A stretch of 64,000 nucleotides of DNA from Alphaproteobacteria bacterium (GCA_030428615.1 JAUIDN010000015.1:17126-81125), one strand, 5' to 3'; shown: positions 16,777 to 26,483, counted from the first letter of the stretch. Notes: generated by a model from the sequence alone, not told the origin. Translations and numbers: made by a program.

Positions 16777-19359
16777 ATGAGTGAAATGAGTGACAAGAAA
16801 AACGCTAAAACCAGACAGGTGGTTACCGCGCACCCTTCATCGTTAAAACATTCCAATACAAATACCGAGAAGAGTAAAACCTTGTTGTCGAAGTTAAAAA
16901 GCAACTGGCCCATTGCGGTAGCATCTGTATTGAGCATTACATGGATATCTTTCCTCGCTTATATAGCAGTTAATGCCGGGTTTGGAATGTCAAATATTTC
17001 ACTTGTTGAAATATCCACCATTGTATCTGTTGCTATTTTACCGCTTATTTTGCTTTGGGTTCTTTGTCTCGTCCTGATCCGTATGAACCCTATTGAAGAA
17101 AACTATCGCTCTCTGGAAAACGGTCTGGAACAGTTGCTAAATCCTGTTGAAATAACTCAGGAAAGAATTGTCAAGGTAATTGAAAACCTTAAAAGCGAAA
17201 TCAAAAAAATTGATGATGCGGGAGATGTCGCCGCTAAACGTTTTAAAAGTCTTGAAGAAGGTTTTAAAGAACAAATTGACCAACTTTTCAAGGCAACTAT
17301 CGATGCCGATGAAAAATCCGCTATTATAAAAAATAATCTCTCTAACGAACGTGATGCAATAAAATCACTTGCAACGGACATTGAAAAGCACAGTGAAAAT
17401 ATAACCCGGCAACTTAAACAATATCGTGACGAGACGTTAAGCACTAATGAGGCTACAAAAAAGCATTCCGAGTTTTTGAATAACGAAATTATTTTCCAGA
17501 ATAAAACCCTTGATAACCGCGCGAAACAGATTGAGGATCATTTGGGAACGCTTGGTGAACGTCTGTCAAAAATATCGGACGATATTACGGACCAGTCAAA
17601 TCACTCCTATCATCATTTAAGCGAAATTATCGACGGCTTCGACGAAAGAAGAGCTGTGCTCAACAACTTTATGACATCAATGATGGATGAAGTAAGTTCA
17701 ATTTGTGAAAAACTTGAAAAACAGGCAAAGACAGTTGGTGATTTAAGCAACCAATCCTCAAAAACCAGCGAAAAAATTACTGTAACTATTAAGAAGCAAT
17801 CTGAAGAATTATCGAAAATAGCAGAAAAATCTGTGATTGATATCACCGCAAGCGGACAGGCCATTGAGGATCAAACCCGACTGATGGAGCGGTCCATTGA
17901 CGAAGCAACACAGAGAGGAAAAATAAACATAGCGGAAGCGAGTGAATTTTTTGTTGAAAAAGCGAATGACATGCACCGCATTTCAAATGATCTTGAAAGC
18001 AATATTAAACATAATCTGGATGAGGTAACAGATGCGCTCTCCGAAAAAGCTTCTTCGCTTGGCGAAAACATTTCAATTCACCTCCAGGCAATCGAAGAAG
18101 ATATCGACCGCAGGAATTCAAGTATTGAGGGGTTAATTGATGAAAACCTGACAAGGGTGAGCGAATTAATCCACAAAAACAGGATTGAAACAGAAAACAT
18201 GCTCGACGAGGTTATTTCATCCGTTGACAACCAATCAGGCCATATTGAAAAATCACTTGCCGATACGCGCATTAATATGATTGACCGCACGACCCTCATT
18301 CAGGAAGAATACCAGTCGCTCGAAAGTTATGCCGAAAGCTTCCAGAACAAAATGATTGAAACTGAAAATGAGCTTAAGAAACAGCACCACAATATGCTCT
18401 CATGCATTTCTGTCATTGAAGATGGCATGACGATTGCGATTGACAAGATTAAGAAAAACTCCACAAACCTTGGTGCGCACGGCCAAAAGGTCATCGAAAG
18501 TGTAATTTCTCAAACTTCAGAACTAACGAACCAGATTGCTGAAGTTCAAAATCGAAGCAAAAACAGTATTCTGGAAATACAAAATGCCAGCAGACAAGCC
18601 AATGATAATATTCTAAACCGGGAAAAAGAAACGACCGAAATCATTCAAGAATGGCTCGCCACAGCGAATAATGTCGGACTTGAGCATGTCGAAGCCATGA
18701 AAAAAATCGAGACTTTGATAGCTGACCTCTCAAACCTGGAAAAAACAACAGAAAAAACGCTGACAGCGTCCGAAGAAAACATCAGACGAATTTCGAGCGA
18801 ACTATTACGCAGCACCGATAGCATTCAAATTGCTTCTACCAGTGCCGTTGAGGCCGTTGAAGAAACAAACCAGGCGTTGGACAAAAATGCCGAAAAATAT
18901 CAGCAAATGATAAATGCAATCCAGCTTTCCAGTCAGAGTCTAGCCATTAATGCAAACGCTATCGAAAATCGTTTGAAACAAATTAATTCTGACAAATTTT
19001 CAAAAATATCCGCGCAAATAATGCAAAAACTGCAGACAGAGGCCATAGATATCAGCGGCTATCTAGAAGGAGAGATTCCAAAAGATATCTGGAATAAATA
19101 TCTTGAAGGCGATAAGAACCTTTTTATTCGCAAAATAAAGAAACATATTGGGAAAAATACGATTGCTGAAATCAAGGACCAATACACAAGCAACAGTGAT
19201 TTCAGAAAAAACGTCGACAGTTTCATCAATATATTCGAAGAATTGCTTGCAACATTTTCCGAATCCACGGAAAATGTTTACCGCGAAACTCTACTGACAT
19301 CAGATATTGGTAAAGTGTATTTTGCACTTGCAGAGGCAACCGGACAACTCAGGTCATAA
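16777..19359 (+). CDS. two-TM long coiled-coil protein (TipN-like architecture)
   Basis: The 860-residue protein has a basic, polar N-terminus, two membrane segments (about 45-67 and 80-104), about 650 residues of predominantly charged heptad-rich coiled coil (115-770), and a compact C-terminal domain (about 770-860, from GYLEGEIPKDIWNKYLEGD to DIGKVYFALAEATGQL). Caulobacter TipN, which marks the new pole and positions the flagellum, also has two N-terminal TMs and a long coiled coil of similar length, so this is a candidate polar organiser. Similarity of composition alone is weak evidence. ATG 16786 is an alternative start. The stop overlaps the next ATG by 1 nt. Confidence 0.6.
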   Translation: MSEMSDKKNAKTRQVVTAHPSSLKHSNTNTEKSKTLLSKLKSNWPIAVASVLSITWISFLAYIAVNAGFGMSNISLVEISTIVSVAILPLILLWVLCLVLIRMNPIEENYRSLENGLEQLLNPVEITQERIVKVIENLKSEIKKIDDAGDVAAKRFKSLEEGFKEQIDQLFKATIDADEKSAIIKNNLSNERDAIKSLATDIEKHSENITRQLKQYRDETLSTNEATKKHSEFLNNEIIFQNKTLDNRAKQIEDHLGTLGERLSKISDDITDQSNHSYHHLSEIIDGFDERRAVLNNFMTSMMDEVSSICEKLEKQAKTVGDLSNQSSKTSEKITVTIKKQSEELSKIAEKSVIDITASGQAIEDQTRLMERSIDEATQRGKINIAEASEFFVEKANDMHRISNDLESNIKHNLDEVTDALSEKASSLGENISIHLQAIEEDIDRRNSSIEGLIDENLTRVSELIHKNRIETENMLDEVISSVDNQSGHIEKSLADTRINMIDRTTLIQEEYQSLESYAESFQNKMIETENELKKQHHNMLSCISVIEDGMTIAIDKIKKNSTNLGAHGQKVIESVISQTSELTNQIAEVQNRSKNSILEIQNASRQANDNILNREKETTEIIQEWLATANNVGLEHVEAMKKIETLIADLSNLEKTTEKTLTASEENIRRISSELLRSTDSIQIASTSAVEAVEETNQALDKNAEKYQQMINAIQLSSQSLAINANAIENRLKQINSDKFSKISAQIMQKLQTEAIDISGYLEGEIPKDIWNKYLEGDKNLFIRKIKKHIGKNTIAEIKDQYTSNSDFRKNVDSFINIFEELLATFSESTENVYRETLLTSDIGKVYFALAEATGQLRS

Positions 19360-20438
19360 TGATCAATAGAATAAAAGAAATAATATGCTGCGCAATGATC
19401 CTTGTCATCGCAGCATGCGGAAGCAATATTGACCAGACGGAAAATAACACTGATCCAAATAAGCCTGTGAACCTTAAACTTGCAAGCACCTACCCAAGCT
19501 CACTTATTATATTGGGTAGCATGGCAAAAAGATTTGAGGAACAAATTGATATTATTTCCGGTGGAAATATTAAATTCAAATTTTTTGAACCCGGCGCTCT
19601 TGTCCCCCCTTTGGAGACTTTTGACGCCGTATCCTACGGGGCTCTTGATAGTGCTTGGTCTTCCCCTGGCTTTTGGAGCGGAAAAGTCCCCGCGCTGCAA
19701 ACATTTGCCGCTATTCCCTTCGGACCAGACAGCGCTGAATATATGGCCTGGTATTATAATGGCGGCGGGCAGGAAATATATGAAGATATTTATCACAGGC
19801 ATAATATCCATAGTATCATTTGCGGCATCAGCCCGCCCGAAGCATCAGGATGGTTTAAGCACGAAATTAAGTCACTTGAAGATTTAAAGGGGTTACGAAT
19901 GCGTTTCTTCGGTTTAGGTGCGCGTGTAATGAGCAAACTGGGCGTATCAACACAACTTCTTGCCACCGGGGATATATTCACGGCACTTGAGCTTGGCGCA
20001 ATTGACGCGACGGAATTTTCAGTACCTGCGGTCGATCAACGGTTGGGGTTTGATAAATTAGCCACGCATTATTATTTTCCGGGATGGCATCAGCAGTCGA
20101 CCTTTTTTGAGCTTATGATCAATCTTGACAAATGGAACGACCTTTCTAACCTGCAAAAAGCGCAAATTAATGTAACCTGTGGTGACAATATGCGCTTCGG
20201 CATCGCCGAAGGGGAAGCGCTTCAGGCTGAAGCCATTAATAAGCTTAAAGAGGGTGGAACCATATTCCACAAATGGCCAGATGAAATGTTAGATGCATTT
20301 GAGGCTGCATGGATTGAGGTAGCCAGGGATGAAGCCGCCAAAGACCCCGATTTCAAACGGGCATGGCAATCACTCGAGAATTTCAGGCAATCCTATAAAA
20401 CATGGAAAGAACTAGGTTATATTAAAGCGGATCGTTGA
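19359..20438 (+). CDS. TRAP transporter substrate-binding lipoprotein (DctP/TakP-like)
   Basis: Periplasmic solute receptor of a TRAP transporter. The N-terminus has a lipobox (IAAC, Cys20), so it is probably lipid-anchored, which is uncommon for DctP. The body shows family blocks such as PPLETFDAVSYGALDSAW, GWFKHEIKSLEDLKGLRMRF and LGAIDATEFSVPAVDQRLGFDKLA, close in pattern to TakP-type receptors for 2-oxo monocarboxylates. Substrate is therefore tentatively an oxo or hydroxy acid. ATG overlaps the stop of the coiled-coil gene (TAATG), indicating co-translation. Small and large permease genes follow. Confidence 0.85.
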   Translation: MINRIKEIICCAMILVIAACGSNIDQTENNTDPNKPVNLKLASTYPSSLIILGSMAKRFEEQIDIISGGNIKFKFFEPGALVPPLETFDAVSYGALDSAWSSPGFWSGKVPALQTFAAIPFGPDSAEYMAWYYNGGGQEIYEDIYHRHNIHSIICGISPPEASGWFKHEIKSLEDLKGLRMRFFGLGARVMSKLGVSTQLLATGDIFTALELGAIDATEFSVPAVDQRLGFDKLATHYYFPGWHQQSTFFELMINLDKWNDLSNLQKAQINVTCGDNMRFGIAEGEALQAEAINKLKEGGTIFHKWPDEMLDAFEAAWIEVARDEAAKDPDFKRAWQSLENFRQSYKTWKELGYIKADR

Positions 20439-20481
20439 TACCCTGTTAAAGGGGACATCTTATCTAGGGCGGTTTTTTCTT

Positions 20482-20901
20482 TTGGCCCTGATGATGACTA
20501 TCTTATTTGATGTCATTGGCAGACGATTTATGAATATGAACTCAGTTACTCTGCAAGAGCTTGAATGGCATTTTCACGGTGCTTTATTTCTTCTATGTCT
20601 TGGTTTTACCTATATGGAAGATGCTCATGTTCGGGTTGATTTATTTAGAGAGCGGTTCTCAGAAAAAACAAATAGGCTTATTGAAGTCTGCGGCTGTGTA
20701 TTTTTTCTGGTCCCATATTGCGCCGTTGTAATTTATTTTGGCATTGATTTCACTGCTAAAGCCTATGTTGCCAACGAGATGTCAGCTACGGCAGATGGGC
20801 TTCATTTTCGTTGGATCATAAAATCTGCGTTACCAATTGGTTTTTTGTTGTTAGGACTTTCAGCGTTCTCGGTTCTTCTTCACCATAAGGAAAACGAATG
20901 A
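20482..20901 (+). CDS. TRAP transporter small permease (DctQ)
   Basis: Small membrane subunit of the TRAP transporter. From the only ordinary start (TTG 20482) it has 139 residues and begins inside what should be the first membrane helix (LMMTILFDVIGRRF). The reading frame is open upstream to 20416 and reads DTLLKGTSYLGRFFLLALMM, which restores a full DctQ first helix, but it has no ATG, GTG or TTG. A CTG at 20443 is the most reasonable true start. Other TM helices are at about 30-50, 70-90 and 110-130. It overlaps dctM by 4 nt. Confidence 0.75.
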   Translation: MALMMTILFDVIGRRFMNMNSVTLQELEWHFHGALFLLCLGFTYMEDAHVRVDLFRERFSEKTNRLIEVCGCVFFLVPYCAVVIYFGIDFTAKAYVANEMSATADGLHFRWIIKSALPIGFLLLGLSAFSVLLHHKENE

Positions 20902-22247
20902 ACGGACTTGTCGAATTATTGCCTCTTATGATGTTTCCGACGTTGGCTATTTTCCTTTTTTCAGGATATCCGGTTGCTTTTGTTCTCGGGGGTATTGGAT
21001 TATACTTTGGGTTTATCGGCATGGGGCTGGATGTTTTTAACTTTAAGGAATTTTTCCTGATAAATTCACGTATTTTTGGCGGCGTTGTTGAAAATATGGT
21101 GCTTATCGCCATTCCCATGTTTGTATTTATGGGACTTATCCTTGAACGAAGTGGTATTGCGAAAGAACTTCTGAATAGCCTTCAAATCATTACTAAGCGC
21201 ACACCTGGTGGTTTGGCAATGTCGGTAACATTACTCGGGACCATTATGGCTGCTACAACCGGTATCATTGGTGCAAGTGTTGTCATGATATCGCTTATGG
21301 CGTTTCCGGCAATGCTCGCTGCCGATTATGACAAATCCTTTTCGAGCGGGACAATTGCAGCGGCCGGCACGCTCGGGATTCTTATTCCGCCGAGTATTAT
21401 GCTTGTAATAATGGGCGACCTACTTTCAATATCCGTTACTGATTTGTTTATGACCGCCCTTATTCCGGGACTTATGTTAGCCGTCCTTTATCTGATTTAC
21501 ATTTTTGTGGTTAATAGAAATCATCACCAGTCCCCAACTGAAGACAGTGCAATAAATACCGATCTAGTGAAAGTTATACTTAGGGGCTTTTTACCTGCCG
21601 TATTGTTAATTGGTCTGGTTCTTGGGTCCATATTCGCCGGCTTTGCCACCCCTACTGAAGCGGCGGGAGTTGGCGCGTTTGGGGCATTGCTTCTGGCCAT
21701 ATCGAAAAAAAGAATGTCATTATCAAAAATGTGGGGCATGTGCGATGGAACAATAAAAACATGTGGTATGATATTTGGCATATTTGTTGGTGCTACTGCA
21801 TTTTCTTACGTCTTCCGCTCACTGGGCGGTGACGATTTAATTATCAATTTTATGAACGGCTTTGACAACGGCTCATGGATCATCATTGGGCTTTTGATGA
21901 TCATCGTCTTTTTGCTTGGATTCTTCTTTGACTGGATAGAAATAACATTAATCGTTCTGCCAATTTTTGCTCCTATCCTGAATGGACTTGATTTAAGCGG
22001 ACATGTTGATACGGCACAGATATTGCCTTGGTTTGCCGTGTTGGTCGCCATTAATTTGCAGACGTCGTTCCTGACACCTCCATTTGGTTTCGCACTATTT
22101 TACATGAAAGGAGTAGCGCCAAAAGAAATCAAGATGCAGGATATTTATAAGGGAGTTATTCCTTATATTATTATTCAAATAATCGGATTGATTTTGGTTA
22201 TGATATTTCCGGCTATTGCATTGTGGTTACCAAATATTCTAAGCTAA
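20898..22247 (+). CDS. TRAP transporter large permease (DctM)
   Basis: Catalytic membrane subunit, 449 residues and about 12 membrane segments. Family features are the N-terminal GYPVAFVLGG, PMFVFMGLILERSGIA, GTIMAATTGIIGASVV, the GTLGILIPPSIMLV stretch and GFATPTEAAGVGAFGALLL, plus FFFDWIEITLIVLPI and TSFLTPPFGFALFY near the end. It couples sodium flux to solute uptake with the DctP and DctQ partners immediately upstream. The 3' end is 10 nt from the convergent DUF2336 gene without a terminator. Confidence 0.93.
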   Translation: MNGLVELLPLMMFPTLAIFLFSGYPVAFVLGGIGLYFGFIGMGLDVFNFKEFFLINSRIFGGVVENMVLIAIPMFVFMGLILERSGIAKELLNSLQIITKRTPGGLAMSVTLLGTIMAATTGIIGASVVMISLMAFPAMLAADYDKSFSSGTIAAAGTLGILIPPSIMLVIMGDLLSISVTDLFMTALIPGLMLAVLYLIYIFVVNRNHHQSPTEDSAINTDLVKVILRGFLPAVLLIGLVLGSIFAGFATPTEAAGVGAFGALLLAISKKRMSLSKMWGMCDGTIKTCGMIFGIFVGATAFSYVFRSLGGDDLIINFMNGFDNGSWIIIGLLMIIVFLLGFFFDWIEITLIVLPIFAPILNGLDLSGHVDTAQILPWFAVLVAINLQTSFLTPPFGFALFYMKGVAPKEIKMQDIYKGVIPYIIIQIIGLILVMIFPAIALWLPNILS

Positions 22248-22257
22248 CCAGTCTTTG

Positions 22258-23367
22258 TCAGGCCGCTTCCGAACCAACAATCTGAGTTATAAAATACTCG
22301 AAACTTTCCGCGTCAACGGTTTTTTCGCATCGTGTCAGAATTCTCTCTACCATGCGGCTTTTATACCTCAATGGATCTTCGGCTGCAGAAGATGTCATTT
22401 CCTTTGCAACATCAATTGCCACCTTTACAACTGGCAACAAGTCGGACGAAAACCCACATTTTTCATAAACCGCTTTAAGACCAAGATCGCCACGATCATG
22501 GATAAGTCTATAAGCGTTTCCAATCGGTACATCCGCACATTTAGCCAAAGCCAATTCGAAGAAGATAACATCACCAAGGCAGAGAGCCCTGAAAACGAGT
22601 GTTTCCGTTAATCGGCCATTTTCATATAATTGGTCAACTAAGCCTGCAAAATCCAATTCATCATCACCATCATGTATAAGATTTGCTGTCGCACGTTCCC
22701 GTGCATTTAAGAACAGGTCCATAACGGTATTAGGCGACATTTCATGATGTGTAACCAGATGATCCCTTACTTGCTCTGATACAAGGTTCACAAGGCGCTC
22801 CGCCACCTTAATTGGCAACTGCGCTCTGTTTGCCAGCGGAACATTCACAGTTTCATCTTCACCGTATTTATCGAGCACCTTATCCATTGTGGCTTCTTCC
22901 AGCGCCGCACCTTCGTTCTTCACAAGTGTCGCAACAACATCTGAATCTATGCTATTTTCAACGATTTGATCCGCAAGGGTCGCTGATACAGTTGCTCTTG
23001 ATGCAATGGCCTGTTGCGTATCAGCATCCTGGCTTTTTATAATTTCAGTGAGATCCTCATCCGTAAGCACTTCGGAAAATTCCAACATCGGTATGGAAAC
23101 TTCCTTAACGTCGTTGGCAAGTGCTACAGCAATGTCATGTGGAATATTGTCAGAATTTTTAAGGCTTTCAGATAGCGCTTCGCGAACCCTGATTTCTGCA
23201 TCCTTCACCATAATGTTAAAGATGTCTTCAGCGATTTTTCTTTCTTCGTCGCTGAGGTTGCCGACCGTAAACTGCGCGCTCACTTTTTGCGCGGCTTCTG
23301 CGCGATTTTCCATGGTTGGTTCAGACAACAGTCGCGCGACATCAGAACTATTAAGGTTTTCACTCAT
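22258..23367 (-). CDS. DUF2336 domain-containing protein
   Basis: The 369-residue soluble protein is alpha-helical and starts with SDVARLLSEPTMENRAEAAQKVSAQF, typical of alphaproteobacterial DUF2336 proteins; HEAT-like repeats seem to follow. ATG 23367 is chosen over the upstream ATG 23421 because the family starts here. Function is unknown; members often sit near motility and cell-cycle genes. A perfect TTAA-N7-TTAA sequence lies about 100 nt upstream. Confidence 0.8.
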   Translation of the reverse strand: MSENLNSSDVARLLSEPTMENRAEAAQKVSAQFTVGNLSDEERKIAEDIFNIMVKDAEIRVREALSESLKNSDNIPHDIAVALANDVKEVSIPMLEFSEVLTDEDLTEIIKSQDADTQQAIASRATVSATLADQIVENSIDSDVVATLVKNEGAALEEATMDKVLDKYGEDETVNVPLANRAQLPIKVAERLVNLVSEQVRDHLVTHHEMSPNTVMDLFLNARERATANLIHDGDDELDFAGLVDQLYENGRLTETLVFRALCLGDVIFFELALAKCADVPIGNAYRLIHDRGDLGLKAVYEKCGFSSDLLPVVKVAIDVAKEMTSSAAEDPLRYKSRMVERILTRCEKTVDAESFEYFITQIVGSEAA

Positions 23368-23462
23368 ATATATATGTGCCTTTAATAAACGTTTCTTTCG
23401 TATAAAACGAATCCAACGCAAAAATTTGCCGTTCGAATTCCCTCTATATTGAAGGTAAAAAG

Positions 23463-23477
23463 TTAAACACTCGTTAA
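23463..23477. promoter_or_regulatory. CtrA-like box in the DUF2336/cytochrome c divergent region
   Basis: TTAAACACTCGTTAA matches TTAA-N7-TTAA and lies in the 361-nt divergent gap between the DUF2336 gene (start 23367) and the cytochrome c gene (start 23729). Otherwise the gap holds a small imperfect hairpin near 23481-23496 and no gene. A single such match in AT-rich DNA may be chance. Confidence 0.3.
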
Positions 23478-23728
23478 TTCAGGTCTGCTTGCAGGCCGGA
23501 TCACAACTTTAACAATAATGATACGTTATAACATGTTGTTTTCATTATCTTTATTCGACCCCAATTTTCCAGTGCTAAAAGGTCACAATTCTGCCGCATA
23601 AAATTGTCATTAATTATCATGAATAAAATACTAGTTTTTAGCCGTTCTGAGACGATTTGATTTGTAGAGAGTTGTTTTTTTTGCTATGGCATGGCGAGAA
23701 AACGTTAAGGTAATAAAAGGGACATAAA

Positions 23729-24115
23729 ATGAAAAGTGTTGTGAAAGTTATAGCTGTTTTACTGATGACAAGTGTACTATTCCCGTTGAATGCTTCTGCG
23801 GAGGGCGATGCTGCTGAAGGTGCTTCGATATTTAACAAAAAGTGTAAAATATGCCACACATTCGCAAAAGGTGATAAAGCAAAAATCGGACCAAATCTAT
23901 TTGGTATATACGGTAGAAAAGCTGCACAATTTGAAGACTACAAATATTCCAAGGGTATTATTGAAGCGGATCTTACCTGGGACGATGCAACACTTGATGC
24001 ATACCTTCTTAAGCCAAGAGATGTTGTCAAAAGAGGTAAAATGGTTTTCGCCGGATTTAAAAAAGAACAAGACCGCGAAGACGTAATTGCTTATTTAAAG
24101 ACACTGAAAGATTGA
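23729..24115 (+). CDS. class I cytochrome c
   Basis: Periplasmic electron carrier. A 24-residue signal peptide ends at ASA, then the heme motif CKICH (C39, C42, H43) and the axial methionine in GKMVFAGF (M105) are seen. NLFGIYGRKAAQFEDYKYS is the classical mitochondrial-like cytochrome c2 pattern. The 128-residue length is normal. It stands alone, so it probably serves a general respiratory chain. Confidence 0.92.
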   Translation: MKSVVKVIAVLLMTSVLFPLNASAEGDAAEGASIFNKKCKICHTFAKGDKAKIGPNLFGIYGRKAAQFEDYKYSKGIIEADLTWDDATLDAYLLKPRDVVKRGKMVFAGFKKEQDREDVIAYLKTLKD

Positions 24116-24196
24116 CGCTTGGTCTTGAATGTTAACAAATTAATCATAGTTATTGTGCATACTTCGCAACATATCTATTGAATAAAGGTTAAAAGC

Positions 24197-24913
24197 ATGG
24201 AAAACGCCAGAGAAAATAAAGCAGCAGTGATCGCCGTTCCGGCGGACGTAGCGGCTTCTGTGATGAGAAAGGCCTTCTTTGGCTTTATCACGGTGACATT
24301 ATTTCTAGCTATGCTTATTTTTGGCGGTAATGCCTTTGCCGACAATACCGACCCTGCTGAACAGCAAAAAGCACGGGAATTTATCGAAGCCTTTTCGGAA
24401 AGAGCGATTGCTGTTCTGAACAATAAAAATCTGACGAACGACCAGGCATTCAACGAATATCGAGATATCCTGAACGACGCTTTTGCGGTTGATTATATCG
24501 CACGTATCACCCTCAGCCGGCACCGTAAAAAGGCAACAAAGGAAGAGCTTTCCGAATATTTTAACCTGTTTCCAGAATTTATTCTGACAGTGAATTCCTC
24601 GCGTCTGAGAAAACTTGATACAACCAAAATAGTTATTGATCAGGTAACCCCCCATGCAAAGTCGGACATTTTTATCCGCACCAAAGCCTATAGCGATGGC
24701 GACAAAGCGCTTGATGTGGATTGGCGGGTAAGAAGCAACAAAGATGGCAACTATAAGATCATTGATGTTAAGATTGAAGGTATTAGCCTTGTAGCAACAC
24801 AACGTGATGATTTTACAGCGCGGATCAGTAGCAGTGGTGTCGGCGGTCTCAACAAATATATGCAGGATATTATTGACGGTATTGTTGTCGCCGAAACAGA
24901 AACCGCGTCATAA
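24197..24913 (+). CDS. MlaC-like phospholipid-binding ABC accessory protein
   Basis: MlaC (Ttg2D) proteins carry phospholipid across the periplasm between the outer-membrane MlaA complex and the inner-membrane MlaFEDB transporter. The 238 residues have an N-terminal membrane/signal segment (about 23-50) after a 22-residue cytoplasmic-looking extension, then the MlaC body with YLAR-type ISR (DYIARITLSRHRKKATKEELSEYF) and VDWRVRSNKDGNYKIIDVKIEGISL. AAAGG lies 8 nt before this ATG, supporting it over the internal methionine. Other mla genes are not adjacent. Confidence 0.85.
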   Translation: MENARENKAAVIAVPADVAASVMRKAFFGFITVTLFLAMLIFGGNAFADNTDPAEQQKAREFIEAFSERAIAVLNNKNLTNDQAFNEYRDILNDAFAVDYIARITLSRHRKKATKEELSEYFNLFPEFILTVNSSRLRKLDTTKIVIDQVTPHAKSDIFIRTKAYSDGDKALDVDWRVRSNKDGNYKIIDVKIEGISLVATQRDDFTARISSSGVGGLNKYMQDIIDGIVVAETETAS

Positions 24914-24947
24914 AAAAACAATCAAATAAAAAAGGGACTAACAAACC

Positions 24948-25169
24948 ATGAGTGACGGTCAATTATTTTTGGTATTCGGCGGCAAAGTGTCGGATCCTCG
25001 TACGACAAATTTTATCGACACCAAACAATTGGACACAGTGGGAATTTTTCCATCCTACGAGCAAGCCAAAAACGCCTGGAAAGGCGCAAGCCAATCAAAA
25101 GTCGACGACGCGATGACAAAATATGTTGTTGTGTGTCTGGATAAACTTCTTTATCCAGAAGATGAATAA
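24948..25169 (+). CDS. DUF4170 domain-containing protein
   Basis: A 73-residue protein of the small alphaproteobacterial DUF4170 family: QLFLVFGGKVSDPRTTNF near the start and PSYEQAKNAWKGASQSKVDDA, YVVVCLDKLL at the end. The function is unknown; these proteins are often conserved and short. It follows mlaC by 34 nt and is followed by a strong terminator, so the two form a transcript. Confidence 0.85.
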   Translation: MSDGQLFLVFGGKVSDPRTTNFIDTKQLDTVGIFPSYEQAKNAWKGASQSKVDDAMTKYVVVCLDKLLYPEDE

Positions 25170-25185
25170 ACAATAAAAGTTTTTT

Positions 25186-25217
25186 ATAAGGCGCTATAAA
25201 CAGGCGCCTTATTTTTT
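25186..25217 (+). terminator. intrinsic terminator after the mlaC-DUF4170 unit
   Basis: A 9-bp perfect stem (ATAAGGCGC with GCGCCTTAT, 9-nt loop) is followed by a run of Ts that overlaps the stem end. It lies 16 nt after the DUF4170 stop, between it and the glycerate kinase gene. Confidence 0.85.
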
Positions 25218-25241
25218 GCGGATAGCATGTTATAGTGAGAC

Positions 25242-26483
25242 ATGGATATCAACCCTGAAAAATTTTTAAAAAGCTGCCTTGAATACGTAATTGAAACAGC
25301 CGACCCGAAGAAGGCTTTGTCAACATATCTACCGTCGCAAAATACCGGAAAAGCATTTGTCATTGGCGCGGGCAAAGCGGCCGCGAGAATGGCAACCGCT
25401 TTTGAAGACCAGTGGCAGGGCGAGGTAAGTGGAATTGTTGTTACGCCCTACGGTCATTCGACGCCGTGTCATACAATACAGGTGATTGAAGCGGCCCACC
25501 CTACTCCCGATCTAAATTCAGTGAAAGCTGCAAAAAAGATAAAATCATTTGCCGAAAATATCGATAACACAGGCAGTGTCCATGTTCTCCTGTCTGGGGG
25601 TGGGTCTTCGCTTTTATGTCTTCCAGCACATCCAATCGATTTATCGGAAAAACAGTTCATTAATAAAGCGCTCCTGCAATCCGGCGCGTCGATTGATGAA
25701 ATAAATTGTGTGCGAAAACATTTGTCAGCCATTAAGGGCGGGCGACTTGCAGAATTAATTTACCCGGCCAAGCTGGTTACCTATGCCATTTCGGACGTGG
25801 TTGGCGATGATCCTGCGGTTATCGCATCTGGTCCAACCGTCGCCGATCCGACCACTTCCGGGCAGGCGTTACAGATATTAAATGACTATTCCATTGAGGC
25901 ATCAAAATCAGTGATAGAATGGCTGGAAAATCCGGTTTCTGAAACTGTCAAAAATACCCGTTATGATGATGACTACGTTATCATTGCATCCGCATACGCA
26001 GCGTTGGAGAAGCTTGGTGAATATTGCCGGAAACAAGGTGTTAACTTCATTAATCTGGGAGAGTTAACCGACGATGCGCGAGAAATGGGACAGGAACATG
26101 CGTTGATCGCAAAACACATCAGTATCACCGAACCAACACTCATTTATTCCGGGGGAGAAGCAACGGTAAATGTAAGCGGAAACGGAAAAGGAGGCAGGAA
26201 CAGCGAATATCTGTTAAGTCTGGCCATTTCCCTTGAGGGCAGAGAGAATATCTTTGCTATCGCCGCAGATACTGACGGAATTGACGGGAGCGAGGACAAT
26301 GCCGGCGCAATAATCCGACCAGACACGTTGGATCGACTGGAAAAAAGTGGGATTGACGCCCATACGGTCTTGGAAAACAATGACAGTTATACCGCATTCA
26401 AAACACTTGATGACCTGATTGTTACTGGCCCCACCGGAACAAACATAAATGATTTAAGAGCAATACTGATTTTACCCGACTGA
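25242..26483 (+). CDS. glycerate 2-kinase (MOFRL family)
   Basis: Phosphorylates D-glycerate to 2-phosphoglycerate. The 413 residues show the DUF4147/MOFRL architecture: VIGAGKAAARMA (about 41-52), VLLSGGGSSLL, INCVRKHLSAIKGGRLA, ISDVVGDDPAVIASGPT, SGGEATVNVSGNGKGGRN and the C-terminal ADTDGIDGSEDNAGA with TGPTGTNINDL. These are the ATP- and substrate-loop motifs. It is monocistronic, bounded by a terminator upstream and convergent bioY 6 nt downstream. In related bacteria the symbol is gckA or ttuD; I cannot choose. Confidence 0.9.
   Translation: MDINPEKFLKSCLEYVIETADPKKALSTYLPSQNTGKAFVIGAGKAAARMATAFEDQWQGEVSGIVVTPYGHSTPCHTIQVIEAAHPTPDLNSVKAAKKIKSFAENIDNTGSVHVLLSGGGSSLLCLPAHPIDLSEKQFINKALLQSGASIDEINCVRKHLSAIKGGRLAELIYPAKLVTYAISDVVGDDPAVIASGPTVADPTTSGQALQILNDYSIEASKSVIEWLENPVSETVKNTRYDDDYVIIASAYAALEKLGEYCRKQGVNFINLGELTDDAREMGQEHALIAKHISITEPTLIYSGGEATVNVSGNGKGGRNSEYLLSLAISLEGRENIFAIAADTDGIDGSEDNAGAIIRPDTLDRLEKSGIDAHTVLENNDSYTAFKTLDDLIVTGPTGTNINDLRAILILPD

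Noticed and set aside
12638..24155. Repeated TTAA-N4-TTAA patterns (near 12638, 13716, 13801 and 24133)
   Set aside because: Several occur in AT-rich gaps but without consistent position relative to starts; chance matches are likely at this base composition.
24305..24802. 165-codon open frame antisense to mlaC
   Set aside because: Shadow of the MlaC gene with no ribosome site or family match.
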